From CAYSRC01 sp964433495 (GTDB taxonomy: Bacteria > Bacillota > Clostridia > Oscillospirales > Ruminococcaceae), in assembly GCA_964433495.1 (NCBI GenBank), contig CAYSRC010000001.1, positions 62,001 through 126,000 of the forward strand: a DNA stretch of 64,000 nt. Direction: 5' to 3'. The translations under genes and the position numbers were made by a program. Below the pieces are notes generated by a model that saw only the letters and a list, made by a program, of their open reading frames with translations, had not been told where the DNA came from and did not search any database. This document shows positions 1-8,795 of this stretch, piece by piece; position 1 is the stretch's first letter; each line of letters begins with the position of its first letter.

Positions 1-1037
1 CCAAGCTGTACAACCAGTGGTGCTCGGTCATGCGGTGGGAGAAGACGACGAGGCCGTTTCTGCGCACCCGCGAGTTTTTGTGGCAGGAGGGGCACACCAT
101 GCACGAGACGCGCGAGCAGGCCGAGCGGGAGGTGCAGGGCCAGCTCGAGGTCTACCGCGAGTTTTGCGAAAAGTACCTCATGATCCCCGTGGTCGCGGGG
201 CGCAAGACCGACAGTGAAAAGTTCGCGGGGGCCGAGGCCACCTACACCGTCGAGGCGATGATGCACGACGGCAAATCGCTCCAGAGCGGCACGAGCCACT
301 TTTTCGGCGACGGGTTTGCCCGTGCGTTCGAGATCACCTACGCCGCGCGCGACAACACCCTGCAATACCCCTTCCAGACGTCGTGGGGCCTCAGCACGCG
401 CATCATAGGCGCGATTATCATGACGCACGGCGACGACAACGGCCTTGTGCTGCCCCCCGCCGTCGCGCCCACTCAGGTCATGGTCATCCCCGTCGCACAG
501 CACAAGCCGGGGGTCGCCGAGGCCGCCGAGGGGCTGAAAGAGCGGCTTGCCGAGGCGGGGCTTCGCGCCGGCATCGACACGAGCGAGCAGTCGCCCGGCT
601 GGAAGTTTGCGCAGTACGAGATGAAGGGGGTGCCCGTCAGGGTCGAGATAGGCCCGCGCGACATCGAGAACGGGCAGTGCGTCCTGGTTCGCAGGGACAC
701 GGGCGAAAAGCGCGCGGTCGCGATTGCAAACGCCGCGGACGAGGTGAACAAAGAGCTCGACGCCCTCGCCGAGAACATGTACAAAAGGGCGCTCGACAAT
801 CGCGTGCGCAGAACCTTTGAGTGCCGCGACTACGCCGAGCTCGAGGCCGCGGTGCAGAAGGAGCTCGGCTTTTACGAGACGATGTGGTGCGGCGACCCCG
901 CGTGCGAGCAGGCGCTCAAGGATAAGCTCGAGATAACCTCGCGCTGTATGCCGTTTGAGCAGAAGCAGCTGTCCGACGTCTGCCCCGTGTGCGGCAAAAA
1001 GGCCGTGACCTCGGTCGTTTGGGGCAAGGCGTATTAA
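1..1037 (+). CDS. proS: Prolyl-tRNA synthetase, type 3 (3' part of gene)
   Basis: Cytoplasmic class II aminoacyl-tRNA synthetase that charges tRNA-Pro. The gene enters from before base 1; the frame starts at base 3 and about 344 residues are visible. The conserved core is clear: WEKTTRPFLRTREFLW, the EGHT segment, then GLSTRIIGAIIMTHGD of class II motif 3. An anticodon-binding domain follows (VMVIPVAQ onward). The C-terminal domain has the Cys pattern CGDPAC, a lone Cys and CPVCG, and the protein ends in Tyr. That zinc-binding tail ending in Tyr is the mark of the eukaryote/archaea-like type 3 enzyme rather than the long bacterial ProS with an INS editing domain. A ribosomal housekeeping gene with nothing odd visible. 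Confidence 0.96.
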   Translation, partial: KLYNQWCSVMRWEKTTRPFLRTREFLWQEGHTMHETREQAEREVQGQLEVYREFCEKYLMIPVVAGRKTDSEKFAGAEATYTVEAMMHDGKSLQSGTSHFFGDGFARAFEITYAARDNTLQYPFQTSWGLSTRIIGAIIMTHGDDNGLVLPPAVAPTQVMVIPVAQHKPGVAEAAEGLKERLAEAGLRAGIDTSEQSPGWKFAQYEMKGVPVRVEIGPRDIENGQCVLVRRDTGEKRAVAIANAADEVNKELDALAENMYKRALDNRVRRTFECRDYAELEAAVQKELGFYETMWCGDPACEQALKDKLEITSRCMPFEQKQLSDVCPVCGKKAVTSVVWGKAY

Positions 1038-1199
1038 GCTTTTTCCGTCGGAGCGCGGCGAAAAGCGGGGCGTCCCCGCCTCTGAGAGGGCGGGCTCCGC
1101 TCGCGTTTTGCGGCGGCGCGATCCGACGCCGAAAAGGGTTGAATAACGGGGCGTCGCCCCTTATTGTAAAAAATTCACAGTCAAAGAGGAGAATTGCAG

Positions 1200-1841
1200 A
1201 TGAACATGAACGTTTTTAAATGGGTGTCGGTGGCGCTGCTGGTGCTGGTGCTTGTGGCGTCGCTGTTCTTCCCCGTGCTTGTCGTGTCGCTCGGCTTCTT
1301 CGGCGCGCAGGGGCTGAACTTCTTTCAAACCTTCGAGATCGGCTGGTTTTACGCAATCCTCGCCGTCATCTTTGAGCTTGCGCTCATCGGCACGGTGTTT
1401 TTCGCGCTGATCGGTCAGATCAAGAACGGCGTCAACAGCGCCCTCAACTCGGGCGTGCTCGTCATTGCCGCGACCGTGCTGCTCACCCTGTTTTACCTTT
1501 TCTCCGGGCTTGCGGCCAGCTCGCTTGTCGATGTCGGCGTGTCCGCGTGGCCCTTCGTCAACATCCTGTTTGCGGTGGGCGCGTTTGTGTGCAGGACGAT
1601 GTATGTGCACGGCACCGCCAAGATAAGCCTCGGCGACGTGCGCGCTGCGGCGACCGACGTGAGGAACCTCTCGGTCAACGACTGTAAAAATGCCGCGGCC
1701 TCCGCTGTCGGCGGCGTCAGGGCGGCGGCAAGCGACGCCCTCGGCGAGATGGGCCTCACCTGGAAGTGCCCCTCGTGCGGCAGGGACGTCTCGTCCAAGG
1801 CCAACTTCTGCCCCGAGTGCGGCGCGAAGAAGCCCGAGTGA
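1200..1841 (+). CDS. Multi-pass membrane protein with C-terminal zinc ribbon
   Basis: Unrecognised 213-residue protein. The first about 135 residues form four hydrophobic segments (roughly 5-30, 50-73, 83-105 and 115-135). A short amphipathic Ala/Val/Asp-rich linker follows, then a zinc ribbon CPSCGRDVSSKANFCPECGAKK at the C-terminus (two CxxC knuckles). The zinc ribbon should lie in the cytoplasm. The ATG at 1200 is preferred over a TTG at 1194 because AAAGAGGAG ends about 9 bases before it and would almost touch the TTG. The gene stands alone and is followed by a strong terminator. Small membrane proteins with a zinc ribbon are common in Clostridia; no function can be assigned. Confidence 0.8.
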   Translation: MNMNVFKWVSVALLVLVLVASLFFPVLVVSLGFFGAQGLNFFQTFEIGWFYAILAVIFELALIGTVFFALIGQIKNGVNSALNSGVLVIAATVLLTLFYLFSGLAASSLVDVGVSAWPFVNILFAVGAFVCRTMYVHGTAKISLGDVRAAATDVRNLSVNDCKNAAASAVGGVRAAASDALGEMGLTWKCPSCGRDVSSKANFCPECGAKKPE

Positions 1842-1870
1842 GCGGCCGGTATCGTACAGACCTTACCGTG

Positions 1871-1903
1871 AAAAACGGCATCCCCCGCGGGACGCCGTTT
1901 TTT
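1871..1903 (+). terminator. Rho-independent terminator of the zinc-ribbon membrane gene
   Basis: AAAACGGC, a mismatch, then CCC pairs across a short loop with GGG, a mismatch and GCCGTTTT. A run of six T ends in TTTGTTTTG. It lies 29 bases after the stop codon. Confidence 0.9.
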
Positions 1904-2161
1904 GTTTTGTCAGGCCTTTGTCCCGAAAACCTGTTGTTATCATTCAGGGCGGCGAAATTGCGGCCGCCCTTAGGGCCCCCTGCCGGAGCTTGCGGGCTGT
2001 GTTCGGCAAGGGAGGCTTTTGAAGCCGGCAGCAAACGGGGCGGGGCGTTCGGCATCCGCAGGGCGGTTGCAGGGGATTTTATTTCTAAAAAGTATCCGCT
2101 GCCCCGCATACCGCAATCCGAGCAAGCGCTTCGGCGGCCCCCGCAATCTCGCGCCGAAAAA

Positions 2162-2194
2162 CAAAAAAAGCGCCGCCGTTTTTGAACGGCGGCA
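2162..2194 (-). terminator. Minus-strand terminator-like hairpin, orphan
   Basis: GCCGCCGTT pairs with AACGGCGGC around a four-base loop. The T-run is on the minus strand (the plus strand reads ACAAAAAAAGC just before the stem), so it would stop leftward transcription. No leftward gene lies to its right; only hpf and its promoter do. The remainder of 1904-2290 shows no convincing gene. Confidence 0.6.
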
Positions 2195-2290
2195 AACGCA
2201 AAATAAGGTCAAGAGGGAATGCTTGTCTATTATAGCGCCGCCCGTGTGTACAAAATGTCGAAAAACGTCGTCAGTTTAAACAATTTTCTC

Positions 2291-2341
2291 TTTATTTCAT
2301 CGTGGAACAATGGTATAATTTAATTGCGGGAGAGATCCCGC
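2291..2341 (+). promoter_or_regulatory. hpf promoter with 5'-terminal mRNA hairpin
   Basis: TTTATT (2291-2296), 17 bp, then an extended -10 TGGTATAAT with TATAAT at 2314-2319. The predicted start of transcription falls at about 2326, exactly where a perfect hairpin begins: GCGGGA, GAGA tetraloop, TCCCGC (2326-2341). A hairpin at the very 5' end usually protects an mRNA from decay. The stem and the -10 are seen directly; stabilisation is inference. Confidence 0.75.
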
Positions 2342-2372
2342 AAGAGAAACCTTGTTTCAGGAGGACCCTAAA

Positions 2373-2903
2373 ATGAAGATCAAAACTTTGGGACGAAAGG
2401 TCAACCTAAAGCCCGGCTTCACCGATATGGTGGAAAAGCGCATGGCAAAGCTCGACAGGTTTTTTGACGACGACGCCGAGGGACAGGTCACCGTAACCGT
2501 CGAGAAGGACAGGCAGACCGCCGAGGTGACGGTAAAAAGCAAGGGGTTCTTTTTTCGCGCCGAGCGCTCGGCGCCCGATATGGAGACGGCCTTTAACGAC
2601 GCGGCCGATCTCATCGTCCGCCAAATTGTGCGCAACAAAGAAAAGCTGGGCACAAGGATCCGCAAGGTAGAGGTCGACGTCCCCGAGTTCTCGGCGATAG
2701 CGTCCGAGCCCGCGACCGACTTTGAGATCGTGCGCGAAAAGCGCTTTGAGGTTCTGCCCATGACGCCGGAGGAGGCGATCCTCCAGATGACGATGCTCGG
2801 GCACAGCTTCTTCATCTTCCGCAGGGAGGACAGCGACGAGCTGTGCGTCGTGTACGAGCGCCACGACGGAAACTACGGTCTTCTTTACCCCGAGATAGGT
2901 TAA
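2373..2903 (+). CDS. hpf: Ribosome hibernation promoting factor, long form
   Basis: A 176-residue protein that binds the 30S subunit and dimerises 70S ribosomes into inactive 100S particles in slow growth. The N-terminal RaiA/HPF domain (about 1-100) starts MKIKTLGRKVNLKPGF and carries the acidic/basic strand pattern of the family, including DLIVRQIVRNKEKL. The C-terminal dimerisation domain (about 118-176) has the typical VREKRFEVLPMTPEEAILQM, LGHSFFIF and a DGNYGLLYP-like end. The length fits the long form of Firmicutes. The ATG at 2373 follows AGGAGG at 2359-2364; the TTG at 2352 has no site. It is expressed alone from its own promoter and has its own terminator. Confidence 0.97.
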   Translation: MKIKTLGRKVNLKPGFTDMVEKRMAKLDRFFDDDAEGQVTVTVEKDRQTAEVTVKSKGFFFRAERSAPDMETAFNDAADLIVRQIVRNKEKLGTRIRKVEVDVPEFSAIASEPATDFEIVREKRFEVLPMTPEEAILQMTMLGHSFFIFRREDSDELCVVYERHDGNYGLLYPEIG

Positions 2904-2927
2904 GCGCCGAATAAACCGGGTTTTGCT

Positions 2928-2959
2928 GCCGCGGCGCCGCAGGGGCGCCGCGGCTTTTT
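2928..2959 (+). terminator. Rho-independent terminator of hpf
   Basis: GCCGCGGCGCC pairs with GGCGCCGCGGC (11 bp, perfect) around a short loop, followed by TTTTT, starting 25 bases after the hpf stop. Confidence 0.93.
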
Positions 2960-3189
2960 AAAAAAATAAGCGGTTGGACGGGCCGCAGAGCGGCCCGCCG
3001 CTTTGAACTGCGGGCTCAAAAGAGCTCACGGGCTGCAGAGCGGCGAGGAAATCGCAGGGAATAAACTAAAGCAGCAGCAAGAGGCCTGTTCAATCGACGC
3101 GGCTTTCCGCAAACACCCCCGGCCCGCGGGCGGGCAGCCCCACCTTACGCGGGGATACCTTAAAGACAAGGGCGGAAGCACGAGGGAGC

Positions 3190-3400
3190 GGGGCTTTTAA
3201 AGCCCCCCTTGTGTAAGGGGGGGTGGCACGGCGAAGCCGTGACGGAGGGATTGTTTGCGGTCGGCTTAAGTTCTGACAAGCAGTCTGTTCAAGCGCAAGG
3301 TTTTGCAAAAAGTCAATCCCTCAGTCAGCCATGCAGAAACGGGTCACATATTCCCGCGGGTCGGCCGGATGGGCGAGCATAGCCGGGACGATATCCCGCC
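3190..3400. repeat. Dispersed repeat island 1 (family A and fragment of family B)
   Basis: The 567-base gap 2904-3470 holds no gene. From about 3198 it contains a family A unit: CCCCCC, a short loop, GGGGGG, then GGCACGG CGAA GCCGTGAC and GGAGGGATTG. Near 3325 an inverted end TCAATCCCTCAGTCAG is followed by the family B motif CACATATTCCCGCG. The same motifs recur near 10.2, 18.5, 36, 45, 47.4 and 55.4 kb. Confidence 0.75.
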
Positions 3401-3470
3401 GGCCGCGCGTTTAGATAAAACAGAGAGCAAACGCGGCGCGGCCGCGAAACGATAAAGAGGGACACAACAA

Positions 3471-4589
3471 TTGACAGAGGAATTTAACGTCGTCGCCACC
3501 TGCGGCTTCGGGCTCGAGTCGGTGCTGAGCTTTGAGATAAAAAAACTGGGGCTCGGGGATGTCAGGACGAGCGACGGCAGGGTCGCATTCAAGGCCGGCG
3601 CGGGGGGTGTTGCCGCGGCAAACCTGTGGCTGCGCACCGCCGAGCGGGTGATGATTGTTTTGGGCGAGTTCCCCGCCGCCAGCTTTGACGAGCTTTTTGA
3701 CGGCGCAAGGACGATCCCGTTCGGGGACTACATAGGCAGGCGGGACGCGTTCCCCGTCAAGGGCTATTGTATGAACAGCAAGCTCACAAGCGTGCCCGCG
3801 TGCCAGTCGGTGCTGAAAAAGGCGGTCGTCGAGCGGCTGAAGGCGGACCACGGCACGCAGTTTTTGACCGAAAAAAGCGGCGTCACGGTCATGATCCGCT
3901 TTTCAATCGTCAGAGACGTGTGCACCGTGATGCTCGACACGTCGGGCGACGGGCTGCACAAGCGGGGCTATCGCCCGCTGCTCAACGAGGCCCCCATCAA
4001 GGAGACGCTCGCGGCCGGGATATGCGACCTTGCGCGGGTCTTCCCCGAGACGCGGGTGCGCGACCCGTTCTGCGGCTCGGGCACGCTGGTCATCGAGGCG
4101 GCGCTGCGGGCCAAAAACATCGCCCCCGGGCTCAGGCGGGGCTTTGCCGCCGAGCAGTACGGCTTTATCGGCAGGGCCGTTTTTGACGAGGCGAGGGAAG
4201 AGGCTCGGGCGGCGGTGCGCGAGGACGCCGCGTTTTTCGGCGCGGGCAGCGACATCGACCCCGCCGCCGTGGACATCGCGCGCGCGAACGCCGAGAGGGC
4301 CGGGGTGGACGACTGCGTCGCCTTTTCGGTTGCCGACGCGAGGCAGGTGCGCTTCGGCGAGGGCGAGGTGGTTTTGGCCAACCCGCCCTACGGCGAGCGG
4401 CTTATGGATGAAGAGCAGGCGCTCGCGCTCTGCCGCGCGTTTTACGCGAACTACAAAAAATACGACGCCAAGGGGCTTTATATCATCTCAAGCTCGCCCG
4501 AGCTCGAGAAGAGCTTCGGCCAAAGGGCGGCGCGGCGGCGCAAGCTGTACAACGGGATGCTGCCCTGCCAGCTCTATATGTATTTTTGA
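3471..4589 (+). CDS. THUMP-domain 23S rRNA (guanine-N2)-methyltransferase, RlmL/YpsC family
   Basis: SAM-dependent RNA methyltransferase of 372 residues, predicted to modify a guanine N2 in 23S rRNA. The N-terminal part (about 5-160) begins with NVVATCGFGLESVLSFEIKK, the usual opening of this family, followed by a THUMP RNA-binding domain. The methyltransferase domain carries the SAM motif DPFCGSGTLVIEAAL at about 198 and the catalytic NPPYGERL at about 304, which marks N2-guanine or N6-adenine enzymes. The start is TTG at 3471, ten bases after AAAGAGGG. The length equals the Bacillus YpsC type, which lacks the second RlmK domain of E. coli RlmKL. The exact target base cannot be read from the sequence. 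Confidence 0.93.
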   Translation: MTEEFNVVATCGFGLESVLSFEIKKLGLGDVRTSDGRVAFKAGAGGVAAANLWLRTAERVMIVLGEFPAASFDELFDGARTIPFGDYIGRRDAFPVKGYCMNSKLTSVPACQSVLKKAVVERLKADHGTQFLTEKSGVTVMIRFSIVRDVCTVMLDTSGDGLHKRGYRPLLNEAPIKETLAAGICDLARVFPETRVRDPFCGSGTLVIEAALRAKNIAPGLRRGFAAEQYGFIGRAVFDEAREEARAAVREDAAFFGAGSDIDPAAVDIARANAERAGVDDCVAFSVADARQVRFGEGEVVLANPPYGERLMDEEQALALCRAFYANYKKYDAKGLYIISSSPELEKSFGQRAARRRKLYNGMLPCQLYMYF

Positions 4590-5118
4590 TTTTTAAAATT
4601 GGCCCAAACGGCAAGAACCCTCTAAACATCTGAAAATGCCCATATTTTGAGGGGGTTTTCGGGCCGCATTAAGTGTAATAACGGAAGCAAAAGTTACCGT
4701 AAATCACACATAATTACTTGCTATTGCCCACATTTTGAATCACAATTGATCGGTGATTGCGCGAAGATCGGCAAAATTGACTTCTTGGTAATATCTAAGT
4801 ATTTTAAAGACGGGGCGCGGGCCGCTGCGCCCCGGGTATCGTTTTTTAAGACGGCGGGTGTCCGCCTTTCGGCAGATGGGCCGGCTCTGTTCGCCCGGGG
4901 CCGCCGCGAGCGCTTCGCGCCGTGGGGGGGAACAACCGATAGCGGCGGCCGCGCACATCAATCATCGGGGATGGTTGATGCCGGGGCTGTTTTGCCCGAT
5001 AGGGGATAGGGGCCGCGCCCGGCGGGGCTCGGCTGAAAATCTTTTCGCCTGCGGGTGCGGACGGCGTGCCGCGGGGCGCCGTTCCCGCGGCGTGATGAAC
5101 GTGTGAAGGAGAATGACG
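4590..5118. other. Gene-free region before the phosphatase/ribokinase pair
   Basis: No convincing gene. Bases 4665-4810 are AT-richer than the rest. CCCTC at about 4618 pairs with GAGGG at about 4651 before a GGTTTTC, a weak terminator for the methyltransferase gene. A possible promoter is TTGACT (4777-4782), 17 bp, TATTTT (4800-4805). An 11-bp hairpin, CATCAATCATC with GATGGTTGATG and one G-T pair, lies at 4956-4980 in the presumed leader. Confidence 0.5.
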
Positions 5119-6114
5119 ATGGCGGTGCGCGAGGATGTCACGGTGCGCCTTGAGGAGGGTGTGTACACCCTCACGGCGCAGAGGAGGGGAAGCTACAGGG
5201 TCTATTGGTCGAGCGAGCCGGGCGGCTTTTGCGACGACAACGAGCTGGGGGTTCTCGAGGATACCCTCACCTTTGCTTCTCCCTGCGCGGGCAGGCTTTA
5301 TTTTCACCTTGTCGACGGCGGCTACTACACCGTCGCGGCCGAGCGGGTCGTCCGCGCGCCCGACATGTCCAACATGCGCGAGCTCGGCGGGTACAACACG
5401 GCCGACGGCAAAAGCTTCGTGCGGCACGGGGTGCTGCTGCGCTCGGACGCACCCTGCCGCCTGACCGACGAGGGGATGCGGACACTCGAGCGGTTCGGTG
5501 TGGGCGCGGTCATCGACTTCAGAACGCCCGGCGAGCGCAGGGGAAACGAGGATCCCGCAGTCAAGGGCGCAAGGAGCGTGCTGCTCTCCCCCATCACCGA
5601 CGAGGTCAACGCCTACGCCATCGACATGGGCAACCTGACCGAGAAGGACCTCCAATACATGAAGTCGATAAGCGCCGACCTCGGCGACGTCTACGCCAAG
5701 ATCGTGACAAGGAGCGAGTTCGGCGAGGCGTTCAGGCTCATTGCCGGGCAGGGGCGCGGGGTGCTGTTCCACTGCGCCGCGGGCAAGGACAGGACGGGGA
5801 TACAGGCGGTGGTGCTGCTGCTGGCGCTCGGCGTGCCGCGCGACGCCGCGATATACGACTATATGCTGACAAACGAGGTGCGGGGCCCGCACATCGGGAA
5901 GATGGTGAAGCTGTTCACCGGCAGGTTCGGCGCGGAGTACCGCGAGCTCGTCGAGGCGTTTTTCTCGGTCAAGCGCCGGTTTATCGACGGCGCGCTCGAG
6001 GTCATCGACGCCTATCCCGGCGGCTTTGACGGATATCTCCGAAACGCGCTCGGCGTCGACGGCGAAACACTTGAAAAGGTAAAGGATATATGCCTTATAA
6101 AGCATAAAGCCTAA
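5119..6114 (+). CDS. Tyrosine-protein phosphatase (DSP-like, Y_phosphatase3 type)
   Basis: Cysteine phosphatase of 331 residues. The P-loop HCAAGKDRTG (HCxxGxxR) sits at about 217-226, giving nucleophile Cys and phosphate-binding Arg. Upstream are the family hallmarks NMRELGGYNTADGK (about 90-103) and VIDFRTPGERRGNEDP. The first about 75 residues are a separate beta-rich region (TLTAQRRGSYRVYWS) that could be a carbohydrate-binding-like fold, as in similar Firmicutes proteins. ATG 5119 is preferred to ATG 5113, because AAGGAGA ends at 5112 and would overlap the earlier codon. It lies 19 bases before the ribokinase and is probably co-transcribed. Its substrate may be a phosphotyrosyl protein or a phosphoinositide or sugar phosphate; this is not decided. 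Confidence 0.88.
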   Translation: MAVREDVTVRLEEGVYTLTAQRRGSYRVYWSSEPGGFCDDNELGVLEDTLTFASPCAGRLYFHLVDGGYYTVAAERVVRAPDMSNMRELGGYNTADGKSFVRHGVLLRSDAPCRLTDEGMRTLERFGVGAVIDFRTPGERRGNEDPAVKGARSVLLSPITDEVNAYAIDMGNLTEKDLQYMKSISADLGDVYAKIVTRSEFGEAFRLIAGQGRGVLFHCAAGKDRTGIQAVVLLLALGVPRDAAIYDYMLTNEVRGPHIGKMVKLFTGRFGAEYRELVEAFFSVKRRFIDGALEVIDAYPGGFDGYLRNALGVDGETLEKVKDICLIKHKA

Positions 6115-6133
6115 ACAAAGGAGAACAAATAAC

Positions 6134-7033
6134 ATGAAGATTCTTAGCTTTGGCTCGCTCAACCTCGACTATGTCTATTCGCTCGACCACTTTGTGCGCG
6201 GGGGCGAGACGATTGCCTCCCTCAAGCGCGAGGAGTTCTGCGGCGGCAAGGGGCTCAACCAGTCGATCGCGCTCGCGCGCGCCGGCGCGGAGGTATATCA
6301 CGGCGGGCGCGTCGGCTCGGAGGGCGAGGTTCTTAAGAACCGTCTGCGCGAGAGCGGGGTCGACGTCTCGCTGACCGAGACGCTCGAGGAGGTCGCCACC
6401 GGCCACGCGATCATCCAGGTCGACAAAACGGGGCAGAACTGCATCATCATCTACGGCGGCGCAAACCGCAGCATGGACGAAAAGGATGTCGACGCCATGC
6501 TCGAGGGCTTCGGCGAGGGGGACATCATCCTGCTGCAAAACGAGACGTCGATGCGCGACTATGCGATAACCAAGGCCGCCGAGAAGGGGATGCAGGTCGC
6601 GCTCAACCCCTCCCCCATCGACGAGGGACTGATAAACAGCAAGGCGCTTAAGCACGTTAAATATTTCATCCTCAACGAGATAGAGGGGCACGAGCTCACG
6701 GGCGAGACCGAGCCCCAAAGGATCTGCGACGGGCTGCTCGGGAGGTATCCCGGCTGCGTCGTCGTGCTCACCCTCGGCAAGGACGGCGTGATGTATTCGG
6801 ACGGCAAAAACGTCTACAGCCACGGCATCTACAAGGTCAAGGCGGTCGACACCACCGCCGCGGGGGACACCTTTGCGGGCTACTTCCTCGCGTGCTCGTC
6901 CCGGGGCGTGAGCCCCGACAGGGCGATCGCCGTCGCGAGCAAGGCGTCGGCGATCGCGGTCAGCCGCGCGGGCGCGTCCGATTCCATCCCGACCATGGCG
7001 GAGGTGGAGACGCTCGAACTCCCTCTCGCGTAA
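6134..7033 (+). CDS. rbsK: Ribokinase-like PfkB sugar kinase
   Basis: ATP-dependent sugar kinase of 299 residues, probably making ribose 5-phosphate. It starts MKILSFGSLNLDYVYSLDHF with the glycine pair in the EEFCGGKGLNQSIALARAG segment of true ribokinases (about 36-50). The C-terminal PfkB signature is DTTAAGDTFAGYF at about 238, with the catalytic Asp present. NPSPIDEGLI and FILNEIEGHELTG match ribokinase landmarks. The start ATG follows AAAGGAGAA. Ribose released by the nucleoside hydrolase at 21.6 kb would be a natural substrate, but this link is inference. A different pentose or deoxyribose remains possible. Confidence 0.88.
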   Translation: MKILSFGSLNLDYVYSLDHFVRGGETIASLKREEFCGGKGLNQSIALARAGAEVYHGGRVGSEGEVLKNRLRESGVDVSLTETLEEVATGHAIIQVDKTGQNCIIIYGGANRSMDEKDVDAMLEGFGEGDIILLQNETSMRDYAITKAAEKGMQVALNPSPIDEGLINSKALKHVKYFILNEIEGHELTGETEPQRICDGLLGRYPGCVVVLTLGKDGVMYSDGKNVYSHGIYKVKAVDTTAAGDTFAGYFLACSSRGVSPDRAIAVASKASAIAVSRAGASDSIPTMAEVETLELPLA

Positions 7034-7811
7034 AAAACGCGTACCGTCGCGGGGAGGCTGTCACCCTTGGGGGGTGCAAGCGGAAGCGGCGGAACAAGAC
7101 CGCACTGCCGGACGGCGTCCGGACGGGACGGCGCTGTTCCGCGCTGTCCGGGGCTTTTGCGGCCCGAACGAACGGGAGGCAGAGGCCGGCAAAAACTCGC
7201 TGTTCAAAGGAGGCCGGGGTGCGCCGCCGCCCGAGTTTTGCGGCAAGGCGGTCGAGCGCCGCGCACGGGGTCGCAAAAGCCCCGCGCCGTGAACCCCGCC
7301 GCGGAAGGGCAGCGCACGTCCTCCCGCCCGTCCGAGACGACCTGCTGCAGCGCACCCCGATTTCAAAGGACGGATCGGCGGTACCGGCGGCTTTGCGTCG
7401 TGAACCCCGCCGAAAGACGGGCGCATGTCCTCATGTATCCCAATATGCCCTGCTGCGGCGCACCCTGCCTACAAAGGACGGTTCGGCGGGGTGCGCCTGC
7501 TGTTGTCCTCGGCATCATACGCCCCTGCGGAAAAGCGAAAGAGTCCCCCGCCCGCTTAGTGCATGTCCGCGGACGCGGCAACCCCGGGTTTCGCAACCGA
7601 AAGTTGCACCGCTGACAGCCAAAATGTATGGCGCAACGGGGACGCTTGCGGTTACAATAGGTCAACGCGGCGCACGGGCCGCCCGCAGCGCCGCGGCGCG
7701 GGTTTTGCAAAACACGAATAACAGAGTTCTTAATTGAACGGGGCCGGGCGGACAAGAGGCGGCGGTCCTTCGCCGCAGTGACACAACATAAAACGTAAGG
7801 GGGATTTCTGT
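7034..7811. repeat. Gene-free region with imperfect 110-base tandem repeat
   Basis: About 780 bases without a credible gene. Two adjoining units start at 7289 and 7399 with CGTGAACCCCGCCG and later contain GCGCACCC and CAAAGGACGG(A/T)TCGGCGG (7363 and 7472), so the period is about 110. A weaker earlier relative (GTTCAAAGGAGGCCGGGGTGC) lies near 7202. Open frames run through it in several phases, but none has a ribosome binding site or recognisable protein features. Confidence 0.6.
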
Positions 7812-8582
7812 ATGAATATCGAGACCGCAAACAGGCTTGCGGAGATGAGGAGAGAGCGGGGCCTTTCGCAGGAGGAGCTCGCCGAAAGGCTGGGGATAAG
7901 CAGACAGGCCGTCAGCAAGTGGGAGCGCGCCGAGGCATCGCCCGACACCGACAACCTGCTGGCGCTCGCAAAGCTGTACGGGGTATCTCTCGACAGCCTG
8001 CTGGGCCACGTGCCCGACGAGCGCCCCGCGCAGGACGGGCCCGCCCCCGAGGGGGAGAGCACGCCCCGGGACGGCGGGACGAGGGTGAGCTTTCGGGACG
8101 GCATAACGGTGGAGGACGGCCGCGACAAGGTGCACATCGCCCCCGGGGCAATCGCCGTGGACGACGAGCGGGACAGCGTCCGCATCGACCGCGACGGGGT
8201 CACCGTCAACGGGCGCAGATACACAAAGCAGGAGCTGCTGAAAAAACACGGACACGACGGCGAGCACGATCGGGTGTTCGGCGCGGCGGCCGTGCTGTGC
8301 ACGGCTTTTTACCTCGTGGCGGGCGCTGTCTGGAACCTTTGGCACCCGGCGTGGCTGGTGTTCTTTTTGGTGCCCATCATAGGCTCGGCCGCGGAGGCCG
8401 CGGCACACAGGGATATAAGCCGGTTTTGCTTCCCCGTGCTGGCGGTGCTGGTCTATTTGATAATGGGGTTTTGGAAGAATCTTTGGCATCCCGGCTGGGT
8501 CGTGTTTTTGCTCATCCCGGTGTTCTACATGCTTGTGCCCGAAAAGAGAAAGGCCGTCGAAAACGAGGACGAGGACGAGTGA
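7812..8582 (+). CDS. XRE-family transcriptional regulator with two-helix membrane tail
   Basis: A 256-residue regulator. Residues about 1-60 are a classic helix-turn-helix (LAEMRRERGLSQEELAERL, ISRQAVSKWERAEASPDTDNL). A charged middle of about 100 residues rich in Asp/Arg follows (repeats of the type DDERDSVRIDRDGVTV). The C-terminus has two or three membrane helices with the paired motif WNLWHPAWLVFFLVP and WKNLWHPGWVVFLLIP. This architecture, DNA-binding head and membrane tail, is common near LiaF/DUF4097 envelope-stress genes, and a DUF4097-type gene follows 213 bases downstream. It probably senses a membrane state; ligand unknown. The ATG follows AAGGGGG. Confidence 0.88.
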   Translation: MNIETANRLAEMRRERGLSQEELAERLGISRQAVSKWERAEASPDTDNLLALAKLYGVSLDSLLGHVPDERPAQDGPAPEGESTPRDGGTRVSFRDGITVEDGRDKVHIAPGAIAVDDERDSVRIDRDGVTVNGRRYTKQELLKKHGHDGEHDRVFGAAAVLCTAFYLVAGAVWNLWHPAWLVFFLVPIIGSAAEAAAHRDISRFCFPVLAVLVYLIMGFWKNLWHPGWVVFLLIPVFYMLVPEKRKAVENEDEDE

Positions 8583-8795
8583 GGGCGCCGCTTTGCGCAG
8601 GGCCGCTTTTTCAAAAAATGGGGCCCTTTGTCCCCGTTCGCTCAAGCGGCCTCAAGCAGAGCGGATACCGCACCCTGACGAAGAAGGCGCCGAATGACCT
8701 TCGGGCCGCGCGAAAAAAGGACTTGTCAAAGCGCGTCGGCAGGGCTTGAGCGCTGCATTTGTCCGAAGGAAGAAGATCGATCAGCAAGGAAAAAC

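Noticed and set aside
7034..7811. Small genes or a pseudogene after the ribokinase gene
   Set aside because: Overlapping open frames in several phases follow the tandem repeat; no start site, no conserved protein fragment recognised.
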